Positions 36,372 through 50,520 are shown, counted from the stretch's first letter. The stretch is DNA of 64,000 bases from Luteimonas fraxinea (GCF_021233355.1 NZ_CP089507.1:2605001-2669000); one strand, 5' to 3'. Numbers and translations are program-made. The notes: generated by a model not told the origin, from the sequence alone.

Positions 36372-39300
36372 TGCGTATTGCAGTCGACCTGCAGGCCTGT
36401 CAGTTCAACGGGCGCTACCGGGGAATCGGACGCTACTCGCTGAATCTGGTGGAGCATATGCTCGAAGTCGCCGGCGACCACGAGTTCATCGTGTGCCTCA
36501 ACGACACCGCGGATGGCGATGGCATCTACCCCCTGGTCGACCGGCTCGCCCGTCGGATGCCGCGCGAAAATATCCGCGTCTGGTCTTCGATGGCCGGTGT
36601 CGGTGCGGTCGACGAGTCCGCCGCTGCAGCGGCCAGGCGGCGCCACGCCTGTCTGCTCCGGGACACGTACCTGGCGAGTCTGCGGCCCGACGTAGTCCAT
36701 GCCGCCAGCCTGTTCGAAGGGTTCGGTGACGATACGGCCGTGCGCATCGCGAGTGAGGAAGGTCTTGCACCCCGCACGGCGGTCACGCTTTACGACCTGA
36801 TTCCTCTGCTGCGGCCTGCCGAGTATCTGCAGCACCCCCTCGTCGATCGCTGGTATCGCGAACGCGTTGCCGATCTGCGGAATGCAGGCATGCTGCTCGC
36901 CATCAGCGAGGCTTCTAGACGCGAGGCCATCGAGCATCTTGGGCTGCCGGAAGACAACATCGCGATGATCTCGTCCGGTGTGGACCCGGTGTTCGCGCCA
37001 TGGCGCGGCACCCCGTCGGAGATCCGCGCCTTTCGCCGCCGGTTCGGACTCTGCGAACAGTTCGTGCTCTACACCGGTGGTTTCGACTCCCGCAAGAATC
37101 TGTCCAGACTGGTGCGCGCATGGGCAGCGGCGCGCAAGTTGCCGGACTCGCAGCTGGTCTTCGCCGGAATGGGCGAGCCGAACGCGATCGCTGAGCTGCG
37201 CGCGGTTGCCGCGTCCGAGGGGCTGGCAGACGATGCGCTCAGGTTTCTCGGATACGTGTCGGACGAGGATCTTGTCCGCCTCTACAGCATTACCTCGTTG
37301 TTCGCGTTCCCGTCCATTCACGAGGGCTTCGGGCTGCCGATTCTCGAGGCGATGGCATGCGGAGCTCCGGTGATCGCCGCAGACGCCACGTCGCTCCCCG
37401 AAGTGGTGGGGCTACGCGATGCGTTGTTCGATCCCATGTCCATCGCTTCGTTGACGGAGAAGATCGAGCAGGTATTGGACGGCCCCGGTTTCGCCGAGCG
37501 TCTCCGACTGCATGCGGTCAAGCAAAGTCGGCATTTTTCCTGGGAGCGCAGTGCGCGACAGGCAGTGACGGCGCTCGAAGAGCTCGGGTCGCGACAGCGC
37601 CAGCCGGTCTGGCGTGTCAGCAGGGTCGCGCATTCGGAGGCCGCGAGTCGGGAGCGGTTGGACGGGCTGCGGCAAGCTGCTCCCGGCGCGACCGTGGCGG
37701 CATCCCGACAACTGGCGCAAGGCGATATCGCGGTGACGGTGCAGTGCGGTGACAATGACGCCCTGTCGTCGACCACGCTGCTGCTCGACGCATCCCTGCG
37801 CGAATCTGGCGCCGTCTCGATTGCCGACATGTACGCGACCCACGGCTACGCGTTCGCGCGCTTGCACGCGCAGGGAAGAGCGCTTCATCCCGGTGCGCCG
37901 ATGGCCTGGAGGCCGCCCGTGGATGTAGACGGTTTCGGCTTCGATCCAGCGACGGCGATGCGGATTCCGCTGAATAGACAGACCGGGATTCCGGCGGAAT
38001 GGCGGTTGCTTCCCGAGGACAGCGATTCCCATTTCGCAGCGAACGCGATCGAGCTCGCTGCGGGATTGGGGCAATCGGGCCACCGGGCGCTTCTCAGGCG
38101 ACTGGTCGAACGTGCGGGCGCGATACCGGCTGAGCAAAGCTTGGCTGCCGATGATCTGGCGCCATTCGCGGTCGCGGCCGCGCGCAACCATCCTGACAGC
38201 GCGAGTCGACGTCAGCTATTGCTCGATGTCTCCGAACTGGTCCATCAGGATCAGGCTACCGGCATCCAGCGCGTGGTGCGGCGTGTACTCACGGCACTGC
38301 TGGACTGGCGCGCACCGGATATCCGCGTGGAGCCGGTCTTTCTCGCTGCAGACGGGCGTTATCGTTATGCCGCCGCATTCACGTCACGGTTTCTCGGCCT
38401 CGACGCGCCGGTTCGCGATGACGACCTGATCGATTACGTGCGTGGCGATGTGTTTCTCGGCCTCGATCTCGCGCAGCAGTGCGTGGTTCGATCTTCCGAC
38501 TGGTTCCAACGCATCCGCGCAGCGGGTGTCGAGGTCCACTTTGTCATCTACGATCTGCTGCCGTGGATCCGGTCCGAATTCTTCCATCCGGCCGCGAGAC
38601 CGAACTTCGAGGCCTGGCTGCATGCGCTGTCAATCCTTGCCGATGGCGTGGTGTGTATTTCGCGGGCGGTCGCGGACGAATTCATCTCCCATCTCGAGGC
38701 GCTGACGCTCTCGGCCCGCAAGTCTCCTCTGAAGATCGGCTATTTCCATCTCGGCGCTGATCTGGACGCAGATGTGACAAGACGCTCGACCACGCCGGCA
38801 GAACTCGAAACCGCCGCGCTGATCCCGAAAGACGTTCCGGTGGTCCTGATGGTGTCCACGCTCGAACCTCGCAAGGGTTATCAGCAGACGCTCGATGCCT
38901 TCGATCTTCTGTGGCAGGACGGTGACGACGTCACACTGGTCATCGTCGGGAAACTCGGTTGGATGTTCGAGCACTTCGCCCAGCGACTGCGCACGCACCC
39001 GCAATGGATGCGACAACTGTTCTGGTTCGAGGCGGCGAGCGACGGCATGCTGCAGACTCTCTATCGCGAGGCCACAGTCCTGCTCGCCGCGTCCGAGGGT
39101 GAAGGCTTCGGCCTGCCCCTGATCGAGGCTGCGCAGTCGGGCATTCCGTTGCTGTGTCGTGAACTGCCCGTATTCCGCGAAGTGGCCGGCCCACATGCGG
39201 CGTATTTCCAGGCCCGGTCGGGTTGGGAGCTCGCCCAGGCCATGCGCGACTGGCTGTCGTCGTGGAGAGCGGGCGCCGGAGTTCCTTCGTCGGCCGGACT

Positions 39301-39855
39301 GCGTTGGCAGACCTGGCAGGCGAGCACGCGACAACTTCTTGATGTGGTGCTCAAGGGCGACTGGTATGCCGAATGGCGTGCCGGTAACAGGCGAATCCTG
39401 CCTGCGTTCTCGACGCGTTTCGCCACACAGGTCGGCATTCTCCAAGGGGGATGCATGGGAACGACGGGGGAGGCCGGTCTGCTGCTCCACGGGCCCTACA
39501 TCCCGCTTTCTGCAGGGCATCACCGTCTTTCGATCCGCGGGCGCCTGCGTGCGACCAATGCCTCGACCGCGTGGGCAGAGATCGTGCACACGCGCGGCGA
39601 AATCCAGGTCGTGCGATTCGCGCTGCCCGGCACCTCTGCAAGCGGAATCATCTTGGACCTTCCGTTCGAGCTCGATGACGACGTGCAGGACCTGGAAGTT
39701 CGCATCTGGGTAGGAGAGGGCGACATCGCATCGATCGCAAGTATTGGCATCATCCCGTTCGAAAACGCACGTGCGCCCACGCTCGTACATGCGCAGCGCG
39801 CCCGCGCGGTCGTCGGCGCCGGCGCCTGCGTTTCATCCGTAACGGGGTTCCGCTG

Positions 39856-39856
<1 letters not shown>
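36371..39856 (+). CDS. Bifunctional glycosyltransferase: two GT4 domains plus C-terminal GPY/DLEVR module
   Basis: A 1161-residue protein. Domain 1 (about 1-415) is a complete GT4 transferase: MRIAVDLQACQFNGRYRGIG, then HEGFGLPILEAMACG (317-331) with the E-x7-E glutamates. A divergent linker (about 415-615) follows. Domain 2 (about 615-1000) is a second GT4: LLLDVSELVHQDQATGIQRV, VVLMVSTLEPRKGY and SEGEGFGLPLIEAAQSG (908-924). Residues about 1029-1130 form the shared module with GPY at 1041-1043 and DLEVR at 1107-1111. Such multi-domain GTs build repeat units, here probably rhamnan-like. It overlaps its neighbours by one base on each side. Confidence 0.9.
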
Positions 39857-43442
<3,586 letters not shown>

Positions 43443-43452
43443 GGTGAAGTCC

Positions 43453-44355
43453 ATGCGGGTACTGGTTACTGGAGGCGAGGGTTTCACTGGCAGATACATG
43501 CGAGCAGAACTCGAGGCCCACGGGCACGAGGTCGTGTCCATATCGCATCGCGCGGATGGCAGCGCGGACCTCGCGGTGGATCTATGTGATCGGGAGGCGG
43601 TGCGGAGCGCACTTTCGAATATTCGCGTCGACGCGGTCATCCATCTCGCGGCGATCGCATTCGTCGCTCATGGCGATGTCGAACAGATGTATCGCGTCAA
43701 TATCGTGGGTACCCGCAACCTGCTCGAGGCGTTGTCCTCAGGTTCGCAGCCTCCGCGCGTCGTGCTGCTTGCAAGCAGTGCAAACATCTACGGGAACTCG
43801 GACTCCGAGGTCATCGATGAGAGCGTGCAGGCTAAGCCGGCCAACGACTATGCCGTCAGCAAGCTAGCGATGGAGTACATGGCGAAAACCTGGATGGACA
43901 GGTTGCCGATCGTGATCGCACGGCCGTTCAACTACACCGGAGTCGGACAGTCCAAGCAGTTTGTCATCCCGAAGATCGTGGATCATTACGTTCGACGGCA
44001 GCCGGTGGTGGAATTGGGCAACATCGATGTCATCAGGGATTTCCAGGATGTTCGCGATGTCGTGTCGACATACCGAAAGCTCATCGAATTGGCACCTGTC
44101 GGCGCTACGTTCAATCTCTGTTCCGGTATCGGCCATTCGCTGGGCGATGTCTTGCAGATGCTTGCCGAGCGCGTGGGTTATCGCATAAAGGTCGACGTGA
44201 ATCCCCAGTTCGTGAGAAGTAACGAGGTGGTCCGGCTGGTCGGAGACTCAAGCAAAGTCAACGCGTTGATCGGGAGCGCGTCTCGCCGGACGTTGTCGGA
44301 GACGCTGGGCTGGATGGTGAAGCAGGCGGCCCCGAGTGGCGTGGCATCGGAGTAA
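43453..44355 (+). CDS. rmd: GDP-6-deoxy-D-mannose reductase (GDP-D-rhamnose forming)
   Basis: A 300-residue SDR. Rossmann motif VTGGEGFTGRYMRAEL; YxxxK in ANDYAVSKLAMEY; ARPFNYTGVGQSKQFVIPKI is typical of RMD/GDP-4-keto-6-deoxymannose reductases. The start at 43453 has GAGGTG upstream. With Gmd it yields GDP-D-rhamnose; a C4-epimer (6-deoxy-talose) cannot be ruled out from sequence alone. Confidence 0.88.
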   Translation: MRVLVTGGEGFTGRYMRAELEAHGHEVVSISHRADGSADLAVDLCDREAVRSALSNIRVDAVIHLAAIAFVAHGDVEQMYRVNIVGTRNLLEALSSGSQPPRVVLLASSANIYGNSDSEVIDESVQAKPANDYAVSKLAMEYMAKTWMDRLPIVIARPFNYTGVGQSKQFVIPKIVDHYVRRQPVVELGNIDVIRDFQDVRDVVSTYRKLIELAPVGATFNLCSGIGHSLGDVLQMLAERVGYRIKVDVNPQFVRSNEVVRLVGDSSKVNALIGSASRRTLSETLGWMVKQAAPSGVASE

Positions 44356-44358
44356 AGA

Positions 44359-46488
44359 ATGAGTAATCCCGGCCCTCGAACGGAGCCAGGTGTGCGCGCC
44401 AACGGACACCTCTCCGAGAAAGGAGGCTCCCTGCTTCGTCAGGGACGAACACCCCAAAGGTCCGGAACGGATCTCCTGCTGTACTGGCTCCCACGCGTCA
44501 CGAAAGGACTCGTCGCAACGGTCCTTGTGCTGAACATCGTGCTGATGCTCATCTTCGTGTTCAAGGGTTACCGGGTCGATTTCCATTCCGATGCCGCCAC
44601 AAAGAACCTGCTGGCCGAAGAGATCATCAGAACGGGTCAGCTTTTCCCGCGGGACTGGTACTTCGTCAACAGCGATATCTGGATTGTATTCAATCACCTT
44701 CTGATCGTTCCGCTTCTGGCATTCATGAAGAACGGCTACGCTGCGCACGCGTTGGCGGGCTGTGTATGGTCGGTTCTGATTCTTTGGGGCACATGGCTTT
44801 TTGCTGGACTCGCCACCAGCTCCCGATGGGCAAAGCTGGCGTCGATCGCAGTCGTAGCCGGTGCAGTGTCGTTCGCGGGTGCCGAGAATGTGTTCGGGCA
44901 GGTTGCCTATGGAAACATTTTCCTACTCGCCTGCCTCATCGCGTACACCAGCTGGCGAGCTTTGCAGGCTACAGGGCGTGCGTGCTGGATTTTCGCGCTC
45001 GCGAGCGCGGTGCTCATCGTGTTGACCTTCGCGGGCAATCCACAGCGTGCGATCGTGACGTACTTCATCCCTATCTGCGCCGCGGTGTCCGTCTACGGCG
45101 CCGTGGATCTGGCGACGAATGGCTGGCGTCTCGGGGCTCCCGCCTCCAGGGCGGCCGCACTTCTCGCGATCATCGGCGCGGCTGCTGCAGTAGGCATCGG
45201 CTGTCATCTTTGGCTGCTCGCCCGCGTCCTGGATGTCTCGGGCGCAGGAAACGCGCAGTGGCTGCCGTTCAATGCGATGTTGGGGAACGCAGGAAGCACT
45301 TTGCACGGACTGTTCGGGATTCTTGGAGGCATCCCTACGCCCGGGGCGGGCGTGACGAGCAAAGGGGGATTCTACGAAGGTATCCGCCTAGTGGTCGCCG
45401 GCGTGATTCTCGGGCTTACGCCTCTCGTTCTGGGATTCGCCTTGAGAAGGCGCGCTTCGTCGCTGCAGTTCGCAGGCCTGTTCGCCGCAGTTTCCCTGGC
45501 TCTGTTCCTGTTCCTCCAAGTCACGACTACGATCCCGCAAATGGTGGACCCCATAGGGAGTGCGCGGTATCTCATGCCTCCCCTCCTGATGATCCTCGTC
45601 CTGTCGGCGTCTGCCGTGGTATCACCGGATTTCGGGTGGCTCAAGCGTAGTGCCGGGGCAGGCATGCTGGCCGTCTTGGCAATCGGGTCGCTCGGGCCGG
45701 GTAATCCATTGTCGCGGCCTTTGAAGGAGCCGGTCGCCGAACCGTACGCAGGTGTTGTCGCGATGCTCGAGCGCGAAGGTCTTGCGTACGGTTATGCGAG
45801 CTACTGGAATGCAGGTGTACAGACGGTTCTGAGCAATGGTGATGTGCGTGCACGGGCGATTCTCATTGCAGGTGCATTGCCCGCTCCGATGCGTCATCTG
45901 TCGTCGAAGTTCTGGTACTCACCCCAGGCGTGGTCCGGTGAGACGTTCCTCATGTTGGAAGCCCACGAGGTTGCGGCAATTGATTGGGCGCTCATGGAGC
46001 AGTACGCGGGGCCCGCTTCGCGGCAGTTCCAGTTCGAACGATTCAGCGTCTTCGTTTACCCGCACAATCTGGCGAGTGTGCTACCCGGCTGGGTTTCAAC
46101 GGTACCAGTGATTGCCCTGACGGAAGCGTCACCGCGCACCGTCGGTCGTTTCGAAGCTGACGGAAATGGGAGTCGCCTGGTCGCCGAACCGGGAGAATCG
46201 GGATATCTGCATTTTGGACCCTACACAGCGCTCGCCTCGGGACGTTACCGAGCGACCTTCGAGCTGGAAGTAGAAAGCGATTCGAGCGGAGAATTGGTCA
46301 TGGTCGATGTGGCATCCGATCAAGGCCAGGTGACGCATGGCTCTCGTCGCCTGAATTCAATTGGACGACACCGCTCCGAAGTGGACTTCGATCTGGCGGC
46401 AGATGTAGACGACCTCGAGGTCCGCGTGCTTTCTCATGGGAATGCGCGTGTGACGCTTTCTGCGATCAGCCTGGAAGAACGGGACTGA
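44359..46488 (+). CDS. Polytopic GT-C-like membrane glycosyltransferase with C-terminal GPY/DLEVR module
   Basis: A 709-residue protein. After a basic cytoplasmic N-terminus (about 1-45) come about 11-12 hydrophobic helices (to about 475). The first loop carries an acidic motif VDFHSDAATKNLLAEEI, the position of the catalytic aspartate in GT-C enzymes using lipid-phosphate sugars. The C-terminal 118 residues (from 592) are the shared module (GPY 620-622, DLEVR 685-689). No close named family is recognised. By analogy with GtrC, it would transfer a sugar from undecaprenyl phosphate to the glycan in the periplasm. Confidence 0.72.
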   Translation: MSNPGPRTEPGVRANGHLSEKGGSLLRQGRTPQRSGTDLLLYWLPRVTKGLVATVLVLNIVLMLIFVFKGYRVDFHSDAATKNLLAEEIIRTGQLFPRDWYFVNSDIWIVFNHLLIVPLLAFMKNGYAAHALAGCVWSVLILWGTWLFAGLATSSRWAKLASIAVVAGAVSFAGAENVFGQVAYGNIFLLACLIAYTSWRALQATGRACWIFALASAVLIVLTFAGNPQRAIVTYFIPICAAVSVYGAVDLATNGWRLGAPASRAAALLAIIGAAAAVGIGCHLWLLARVLDVSGAGNAQWLPFNAMLGNAGSTLHGLFGILGGIPTPGAGVTSKGGFYEGIRLVVAGVILGLTPLVLGFALRRRASSLQFAGLFAAVSLALFLFLQVTTTIPQMVDPIGSARYLMPPLLMILVLSASAVVSPDFGWLKRSAGAGMLAVLAIGSLGPGNPLSRPLKEPVAEPYAGVVAMLEREGLAYGYASYWNAGVQTVLSNGDVRARAILIAGALPAPMRHLSSKFWYSPQAWSGETFLMLEAHEVAAIDWALMEQYAGPASRQFQFERFSVFVYPHNLASVLPGWVSTVPVIALTEASPRTVGRFEADGNGSRLVAEPGESGYLHFGPYTALASGRYRATFELEVESDSSGELVMVDVASDQGQVTHGSRRLNSIGRHRSEVDFDLAADVDDLEVRVLSHGNARVTLSAISLEERD

Positions 46489-46586
46489 CCGCTGCACGAA
46501 TACGAAGCCGCCATCGATGTCCTCCAAATCGAGGAGGGCGCCATAGGCTGAAAGACGTGTGCCAGGCTGATCTAACGCCAAGCGCG

Positions 46587-47717
46587 CTATAGCGCGAGCA
46601 GCGCCTGATCCAGCCCGTCCAGTACACGCTCCATCTGGTCTTCGAGTCCTACCCAAAGCGGCAACCTGACAAGCCGCTCGCTGACGCTGTCAGTGACCTG
46701 TAAACGCCCGTTGACGCGGGCGGATTCCAGGCCCTTGGGCGAAGAGTGCAAAGGGATGTAGTGGAACACGGCCTGGATACCCTGCTCGCGTAACAGTGCG
46801 ATGAAACGGCTCCTGCTATCGAGATCAGGCAGCAGGAGGTAGTACATGTGCGCATTGTGCGTACATGCTTCGGGAATTACAGGCCGTCTGAGCCGCCCCT
46901 GTTGCTCGTAGTGCTCTGCCCACGCGTGATAGCGGGCCCAAAGGTCGAGCCTCCGCGTTGTGATCTCTTGGGCTGCATCCATCTGCGCAGAGAGAAACGC
47001 CGCGGTAATCTCGCCCGGGAGAAACGATGAGCCCACGTCGACCCATGTGTACTTGTCGACCTGGCCCCGAAAGAAGCGACTACGGTTCGTGCCTTTCTCG
47101 CGGATGATCTCTGCTCGCTCCGCAAACGTATCCTCTTTGCAGAGTAGGGCGCCCCCTTCTCCGGAGATGATGTTCTTGGTTTCGTGAAAGCTGAAAGCGC
47201 CGAGATCGCCGATGGTGCCCAAGGGGCGCCCACGGTATGCCGACATGACGCCCTGCGCTGCATCCTCTATGACTGGAAGGTCATGACGCGATGCAATTTG
47301 CAGAATCGAGTCCATCTCGCAGGACACCCCCGCGTAGTGAACGACGCATATAGCGCGTGTCCGATCGGTGATTGCAGCCTCGATCAGTGCTTCGTCGATA
47401 TTCAGAGTGTCCGGACGGATATCCACGAAGACGGGCACCGCGCCGCGGAGAACAAACGCATTTGCAGTGGAGACGAAAGTAAAAGAAGGCATGATCACTT
47501 CGTCGCCCGGCACCAGATCCAGCAACAGCGCGGCAATTTCGAGCGCGGCGGTGCACGAATGCGTCAGCAACGCACTTTCAGCCCCAATGTTATCGCGCAG
47601 CCAGGCATGGCAGCGCTTAGTAAAGGGACCGTCGCCGCTGAGATGGCCGTTCGCGTAAGCTTCGGCAATGTTGGCGAGTTCCCCGCCGGTCATGTATGGC
47701 TTGTTGAAAGGGATCAT
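46587..47717 (-). CDS. wecE: dTDP-4-amino-4,6-dideoxygalactose transaminase (WecE-like)
   Basis: A 376-residue DegT/DnrJ/EryC1/StrS aminotransferase, the same length as E. coli WecE. PLP lysine Lys181 in FSFHETKNIISGEGGAL also has the E. coli number. PSFTFVSTANAFVLRGA and the late HMYYLLLPD are typical. It would convert dTDP-4-keto-6-deoxyglucose, made by RmlA/RmlB encoded nearby, into dTDP-Fuc4N. The start at 47717 begins MIPFNKPYMTGGE; upstream in-frame codons lie in the gap and the methyltransferase gene. The stop lies within the palindrome CGCGCTATAGCGCG. Confidence 0.92.
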   Translation of the reverse strand: MIPFNKPYMTGGELANIAEAYANGHLSGDGPFTKRCHAWLRDNIGAESALLTHSCTAALEIAALLLDLVPGDEVIMPSFTFVSTANAFVLRGAVPVFVDIRPDTLNIDEALIEAAITDRTRAICVVHYAGVSCEMDSILQIASRHDLPVIEDAAQGVMSAYRGRPLGTIGDLGAFSFHETKNIISGEGGALLCKEDTFAERAEIIREKGTNRSRFFRGQVDKYTWVDVGSSFLPGEITAAFLSAQMDAAQEITTRRLDLWARYHAWAEHYEQQGRLRRPVIPEACTHNAHMYYLLLPDLDSRSRFIALLREQGIQAVFHYIPLHSSPKGLESARVNGRLQVTDSVSERLVRLPLWVGLEDQMERVLDGLDQALLAL

Positions 47718-47730
47718 CTTTGCCTTCGCG

Positions 47731-48357
47731 TCAGCGTGTGCATTCCAGAATGCAATGGGTGTAGGGAACATAGAGAAGGTCGTGGCGCACGACGGGTTTG
47801 ATTTCGGTGAAAGAGCCTGTTGCGAGCCCCGCGTATCCGTCAGGCTCACGGATGTTCTGCCCTCGGTCGCGGAGGATCAATCCTCTTGCCGCGGCGGACT
47901 GCCCGGCGACGAGCGTGCCATCCATCGAAATGAATCGACCGCCGGGGCGCAACATCGAGGAGGCAACATTGATCAGCGATCGCGCCTGGTCATCGTCTAG
48001 GTGATGGAGGATGCCGATCGCCAGCACCAGGTCAGCGCCGTGTTGGCGAACCTGCGTATCCTGGAAGTCGGCGACATCCATACACTCGAAACGTCCTCTG
48101 TCGCCGTAGCGCTTTCTGGCGGCATCGATGTATCGAGACGACAGATCGAATCCCACGTAGTCGATGTCGACTGGGAAATATGGAAGCAGTTCGGCCGTCC
48201 CGCATCCGATATCGAGGACGCGGTCGTCCTTTCTCGGCCGAATATGATCCGACATCATGCGCGCGCGTGCGCGTCCCGCCCCGAGTGCGGTCTGCAGAAA
48301 ATCGTAAAAGGCGGGGTGGGACAGAACGGCCCTCAGGCCATCTGTTTTCTGTGCCAT
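47731..48357 (-). CDS. Class I SAM-dependent methyltransferase
   Basis: A 208-residue enzyme with the SAM motif RVLDIGCGTAELLPYFP (motif I), YVGFDLSSRYIDAARKRYG (acidic loop) and LAIGILHHLDDDQA (motif post II). Start at 48357 with GGGAG upstream. It is in the wecE operon, so it may methylate an amino sugar or its lipid-linked form; the target is not shown by sequence. Confidence 0.87.
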   Translation of the reverse strand: MAQKTDGLRAVLSHPAFYDFLQTALGAGRARARMMSDHIRPRKDDRVLDIGCGTAELLPYFPVDIDYVGFDLSSRYIDAARKRYGDRGRFECMDVADFQDTQVRQHGADLVLAIGILHHLDDDQARSLINVASSMLRPGGRFISMDGTLVAGQSAAARGLILRDRGQNIREPDGYAGLATGSFTEIKPVVRHDLLYVPYTHCILECTR

Positions 48358-48358
48358 A

Positions 48359-48724
48359 TCAACTCCCTGATTGAGCAAGAACCACAACGCCGGCAACGAT
48401 GAGCGAGGTGCCGAAAACCCGCTGAAGATCAAAAGATTCGTTGAAGAGCCACACTGCAAGGACCGCGACGATCGGAAAGCTCAGCGCCATGAATGGATAC
48501 GCCTTGCTGAGCGGCATTCTGTTGATGGCGGCCATCCAGCACATCGACGCGCTGAAGGCGGCAGCAAATGCACTGATCACCCACGGGTTCAGAAGCAGCA
48601 TCACGATGGCTCGCGGATTCAGCCCCTCAATTGTCGAACCCGGATTCAGGCTGACTTGCCACTTGAGCACGATTTGCCCATACACCGTCAGCACGATCGT
48701 GAGTGCCAGAAAAATATAGCTCAT
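48359..48724 (-). CDS. Small four-TM SMR/EamA-like transporter (possible lipid-sugar flippase)
   Basis: A 121-residue protein with four hydrophobic helices. It resembles ArnE/EmrE-type SMR proteins: MSYIFLALTIVLTVYGQIVL, NRMPLSKAYPFMALSFPIV and FGTSLIVAGVVVLAQ. In size and placement next to a GtrB-like GT2 and a GT-C it fits a GtrA/ArnEF-type flippase for undecaprenyl-phosphate-sugar. It stops 1 bp before the methyltransferase start. Confidence 0.8.
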   Translation of the reverse strand: MSYIFLALTIVLTVYGQIVLKWQVSLNPGSTIEGLNPRAIVMLLLNPWVISAFAAAFSASMCWMAAINRMPLSKAYPFMALSFPIVAVLAVWLFNESFDLQRVFGTSLIVAGVVVLAQSGS

Positions 48725-48790
48725 TGCGTTGTTTGCCGGACGGAGGGTAATAAGGGGTGAAATTGCAATCGTAGTCGATATGGCCCGGGG

Positions 48791-49552
48791 CTAACGCCGG
48801 ATCATTGGGCGGACATGATAGGTATCGTACGCGCGGAAAAGTCGCAAGCCACAAGCTGCCCAGGCTTTCTGCACTCGATAATTCCAGACCTGTGTCGATA
48901 TCAGCAGGCGATCCACTCCACGGTCGCTGGCATCACGCATGATTGACGACAGGCCTCCTCGATAGACGCCGGCGCCCTGATGACCAGGAAGAATGGCATT
49001 GAGAACGATCTCGATCGACCGGACGCCGTCCTCTTCTCCGGTAATACAGCCGTAGAAGCCAACCACCTCGCCGCTCGGCGCACGCGCGACGTATGTAGAG
49101 CTTTCCGGAGTAGGGCGGATTAGGAATCCGGCCGCCCATTCGATATATCCCGCCAGAATGTCCGAGTGTCCGAATTCGGGAGCAGCGTGGTAATGGCTGC
49201 GATAGTCCGAAAAGGACGCTGCCGCGATCGCCGACACCGCATCGATGTCGTCTGGCTCTGCGAGTCCGTACCTAACTTGGGTTGGCTCGTCGTGGTTGAC
49301 GTTCGAGAAGTCGTTGCCCAAGTCGCGCTCATAGTAGACGAGCGTGTCGGCGTGCACCGGTTCCAGCCCTTGCACTCGCAAATCCTGGACAACATCGTGC
49401 AGCCCGGCGGGCACCCGCACAACGATAAAATCGTAAGATGAAGTCGACAGTTCTTCACGGAACGCAGGCAGATCAACGGCTGCGTTGTTAAAGGTGGCTC
49501 GCCCGATGCGAAGTCCGAACCGCTCACTTTCCAAGGGGGAGTACTTCAGCAC
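48791..49552 (-). CDS. WecD-like N-acetyltransferase (GNAT)
   Basis: A 253-residue protein. The N-terminal half (about 1-95) begins FGLRIGRATFNN and resembles the substrate domain of WecD-type dTDP-fucosamine acetyltransferases. The C-terminal GNAT domain (about 95-253) has AILPGHQGAGVYRGGLSSIM as acetyl-CoA loop and QVWNYRVQKAWAACGLRLF. With WecE in the same operon it would acylate dTDP-Fuc4N to dTDP-Fuc4NAc or a similar sugar. The first 7 bp overlap the end of the GT2 gene. Confidence 0.85.
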   Translation of the reverse strand: MLKYSPLESERFGLRIGRATFNNAAVDLPAFREELSTSSYDFIVVRVPAGLHDVVQDLRVQGLEPVHADTLVYYERDLGNDFSNVNHDEPTQVRYGLAEPDDIDAVSAIAAASFSDYRSHYHAAPEFGHSDILAGYIEWAAGFLIRPTPESSTYVARAPSGEVVGFYGCITGEEDGVRSIEIVLNAILPGHQGAGVYRGGLSSIMRDASDRGVDRLLISTQVWNYRVQKAWAACGLRLFRAYDTYHVRPMIRR

Positions 49553-50520
49553 CTTTTCACCGAGATGGCGTCCAACCGGCCTCCGGTCATTTCGGAAACC
49601 ACAAAGTGCGGTCGTCCTTTGATGTTATTGAACATACGCCCCACGTACAGTCCGATCACACCTAGGCTGGCGAGAATCGCGCTACCCGTGAGCCACACCG
49701 ACGCGACGATGCTGGTGAAGCCAGCGACCTGGATCTCACCTGCGGCGTATTTGCTAATACTGAATGCAACCACGGCCAAAGCCAGCGTCGCAAAAAGAAT
49801 CGCCATGCCCACCACAAGTCGCAACGGCTTGTCAGAGTAGGAAAGTGCAATGCGTGACGCCAGTGAAAGCAAGCGCCTGAAGCTATACCCCGTTTGACCA
49901 TGCGCACGCGCATCATGCGCCACAGGTACTAACACGGTTTTGAATCCAGCCCACTGCACCATCAGCGGGAAGAAACGGTCGGCCTCCGGCATTGATATCA
50001 CGGTGGCGATGGCTTTCCTGGTGTAGGCGCCGAAGTTGGCAGTCGTGTGGTCGTAGCGGGTATCGGTCAACCATCCGAGAACTTTGTAGAAGCACCAGGA
50101 TCCCAGTCGCTTCAGTCCAGAGTCCTGCCGGCCGATCCTCTGCGCCAGCGCAATTTCAGCACCGTTTTCCAAGCCCTCGATCAGGTTTGGAATGTGTTCA
50201 GGCCGGTCTTGGAGATCGCAATCCATGACGATCACGATGTCTCCGGATGCTTGACCGAGTCCAGCGGATATCGCGGCGTGCTGACCAAAATTCCGGGACA
50301 GGCGCAAACCTTTGACCTCTCCCCGTGATGACGCGATCTCGGAGATTCTCCGCCAGGCGTGGTCGGGACTTGCATCGTCGACCAGGACAATCTCGTAACG
50401 GGCGATGGAGGATGGGATGGATTGCGCGATGCGTTCGACGAGATCCTCGAGACATTCGACGCAGCCGTAGACAGGCACTACTACGGACAAGGAGGCCCCG
50501 TTCATCGGTTGAGTGGTCAT
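49546..50520 (-). CDS. GtrB/DPM1-like GT2 glycosyltransferase with two C-terminal TM helices
   Basis: A 324-residue enzyme. GT2 landmarks: VVVPVYGCVECLEDLVERI, VLVDDASPDHAW with Asp48-Asp49, and DXD at 100-102 in VIVMDCDLQDRPEHI. GQTGYSFRRLLSLA is the family segment before two TM helices (about 235-257 and 268-292). Such enzymes load a sugar onto undecaprenyl phosphate at the cytoplasmic face. The adjacent wecE/wecD genes suggest the sugar could be Fuc4NAc rather than glucose. Confidence 0.9.
   Translation of the reverse strand: MTTQPMNGASLSVVVPVYGCVECLEDLVERIAQSIPSSIARYEIVLVDDASPDHAWRRISEIASSRGEVKGLRLSRNFGQHAAISAGLGQASGDIVIVMDCDLQDRPEHIPNLIEGLENGAEIALAQRIGRQDSGLKRLGSWCFYKVLGWLTDTRYDHTTANFGAYTRKAIATVISMPEADRFFPLMVQWAGFKTVLVPVAHDARAHGQTGYSFRRLLSLASRIALSYSDKPLRLVVGMAILFATLALAVVAFSISKYAAGEIQVAGFTSIVASVWLTGSAILASLGVIGLYVGRMFNNIKGRPHFVVSEMTGGRLDAISVKRC

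Noticed and set aside
46583..46596. Perfect palindrome CGCGCTATAGCGCG at the end of wecE as an operator or terminator
   Set aside because: It is a short 14-bp palindrome overlapping the stop codon, lacks a T-run and could be chance; noted only in the wecE entry.
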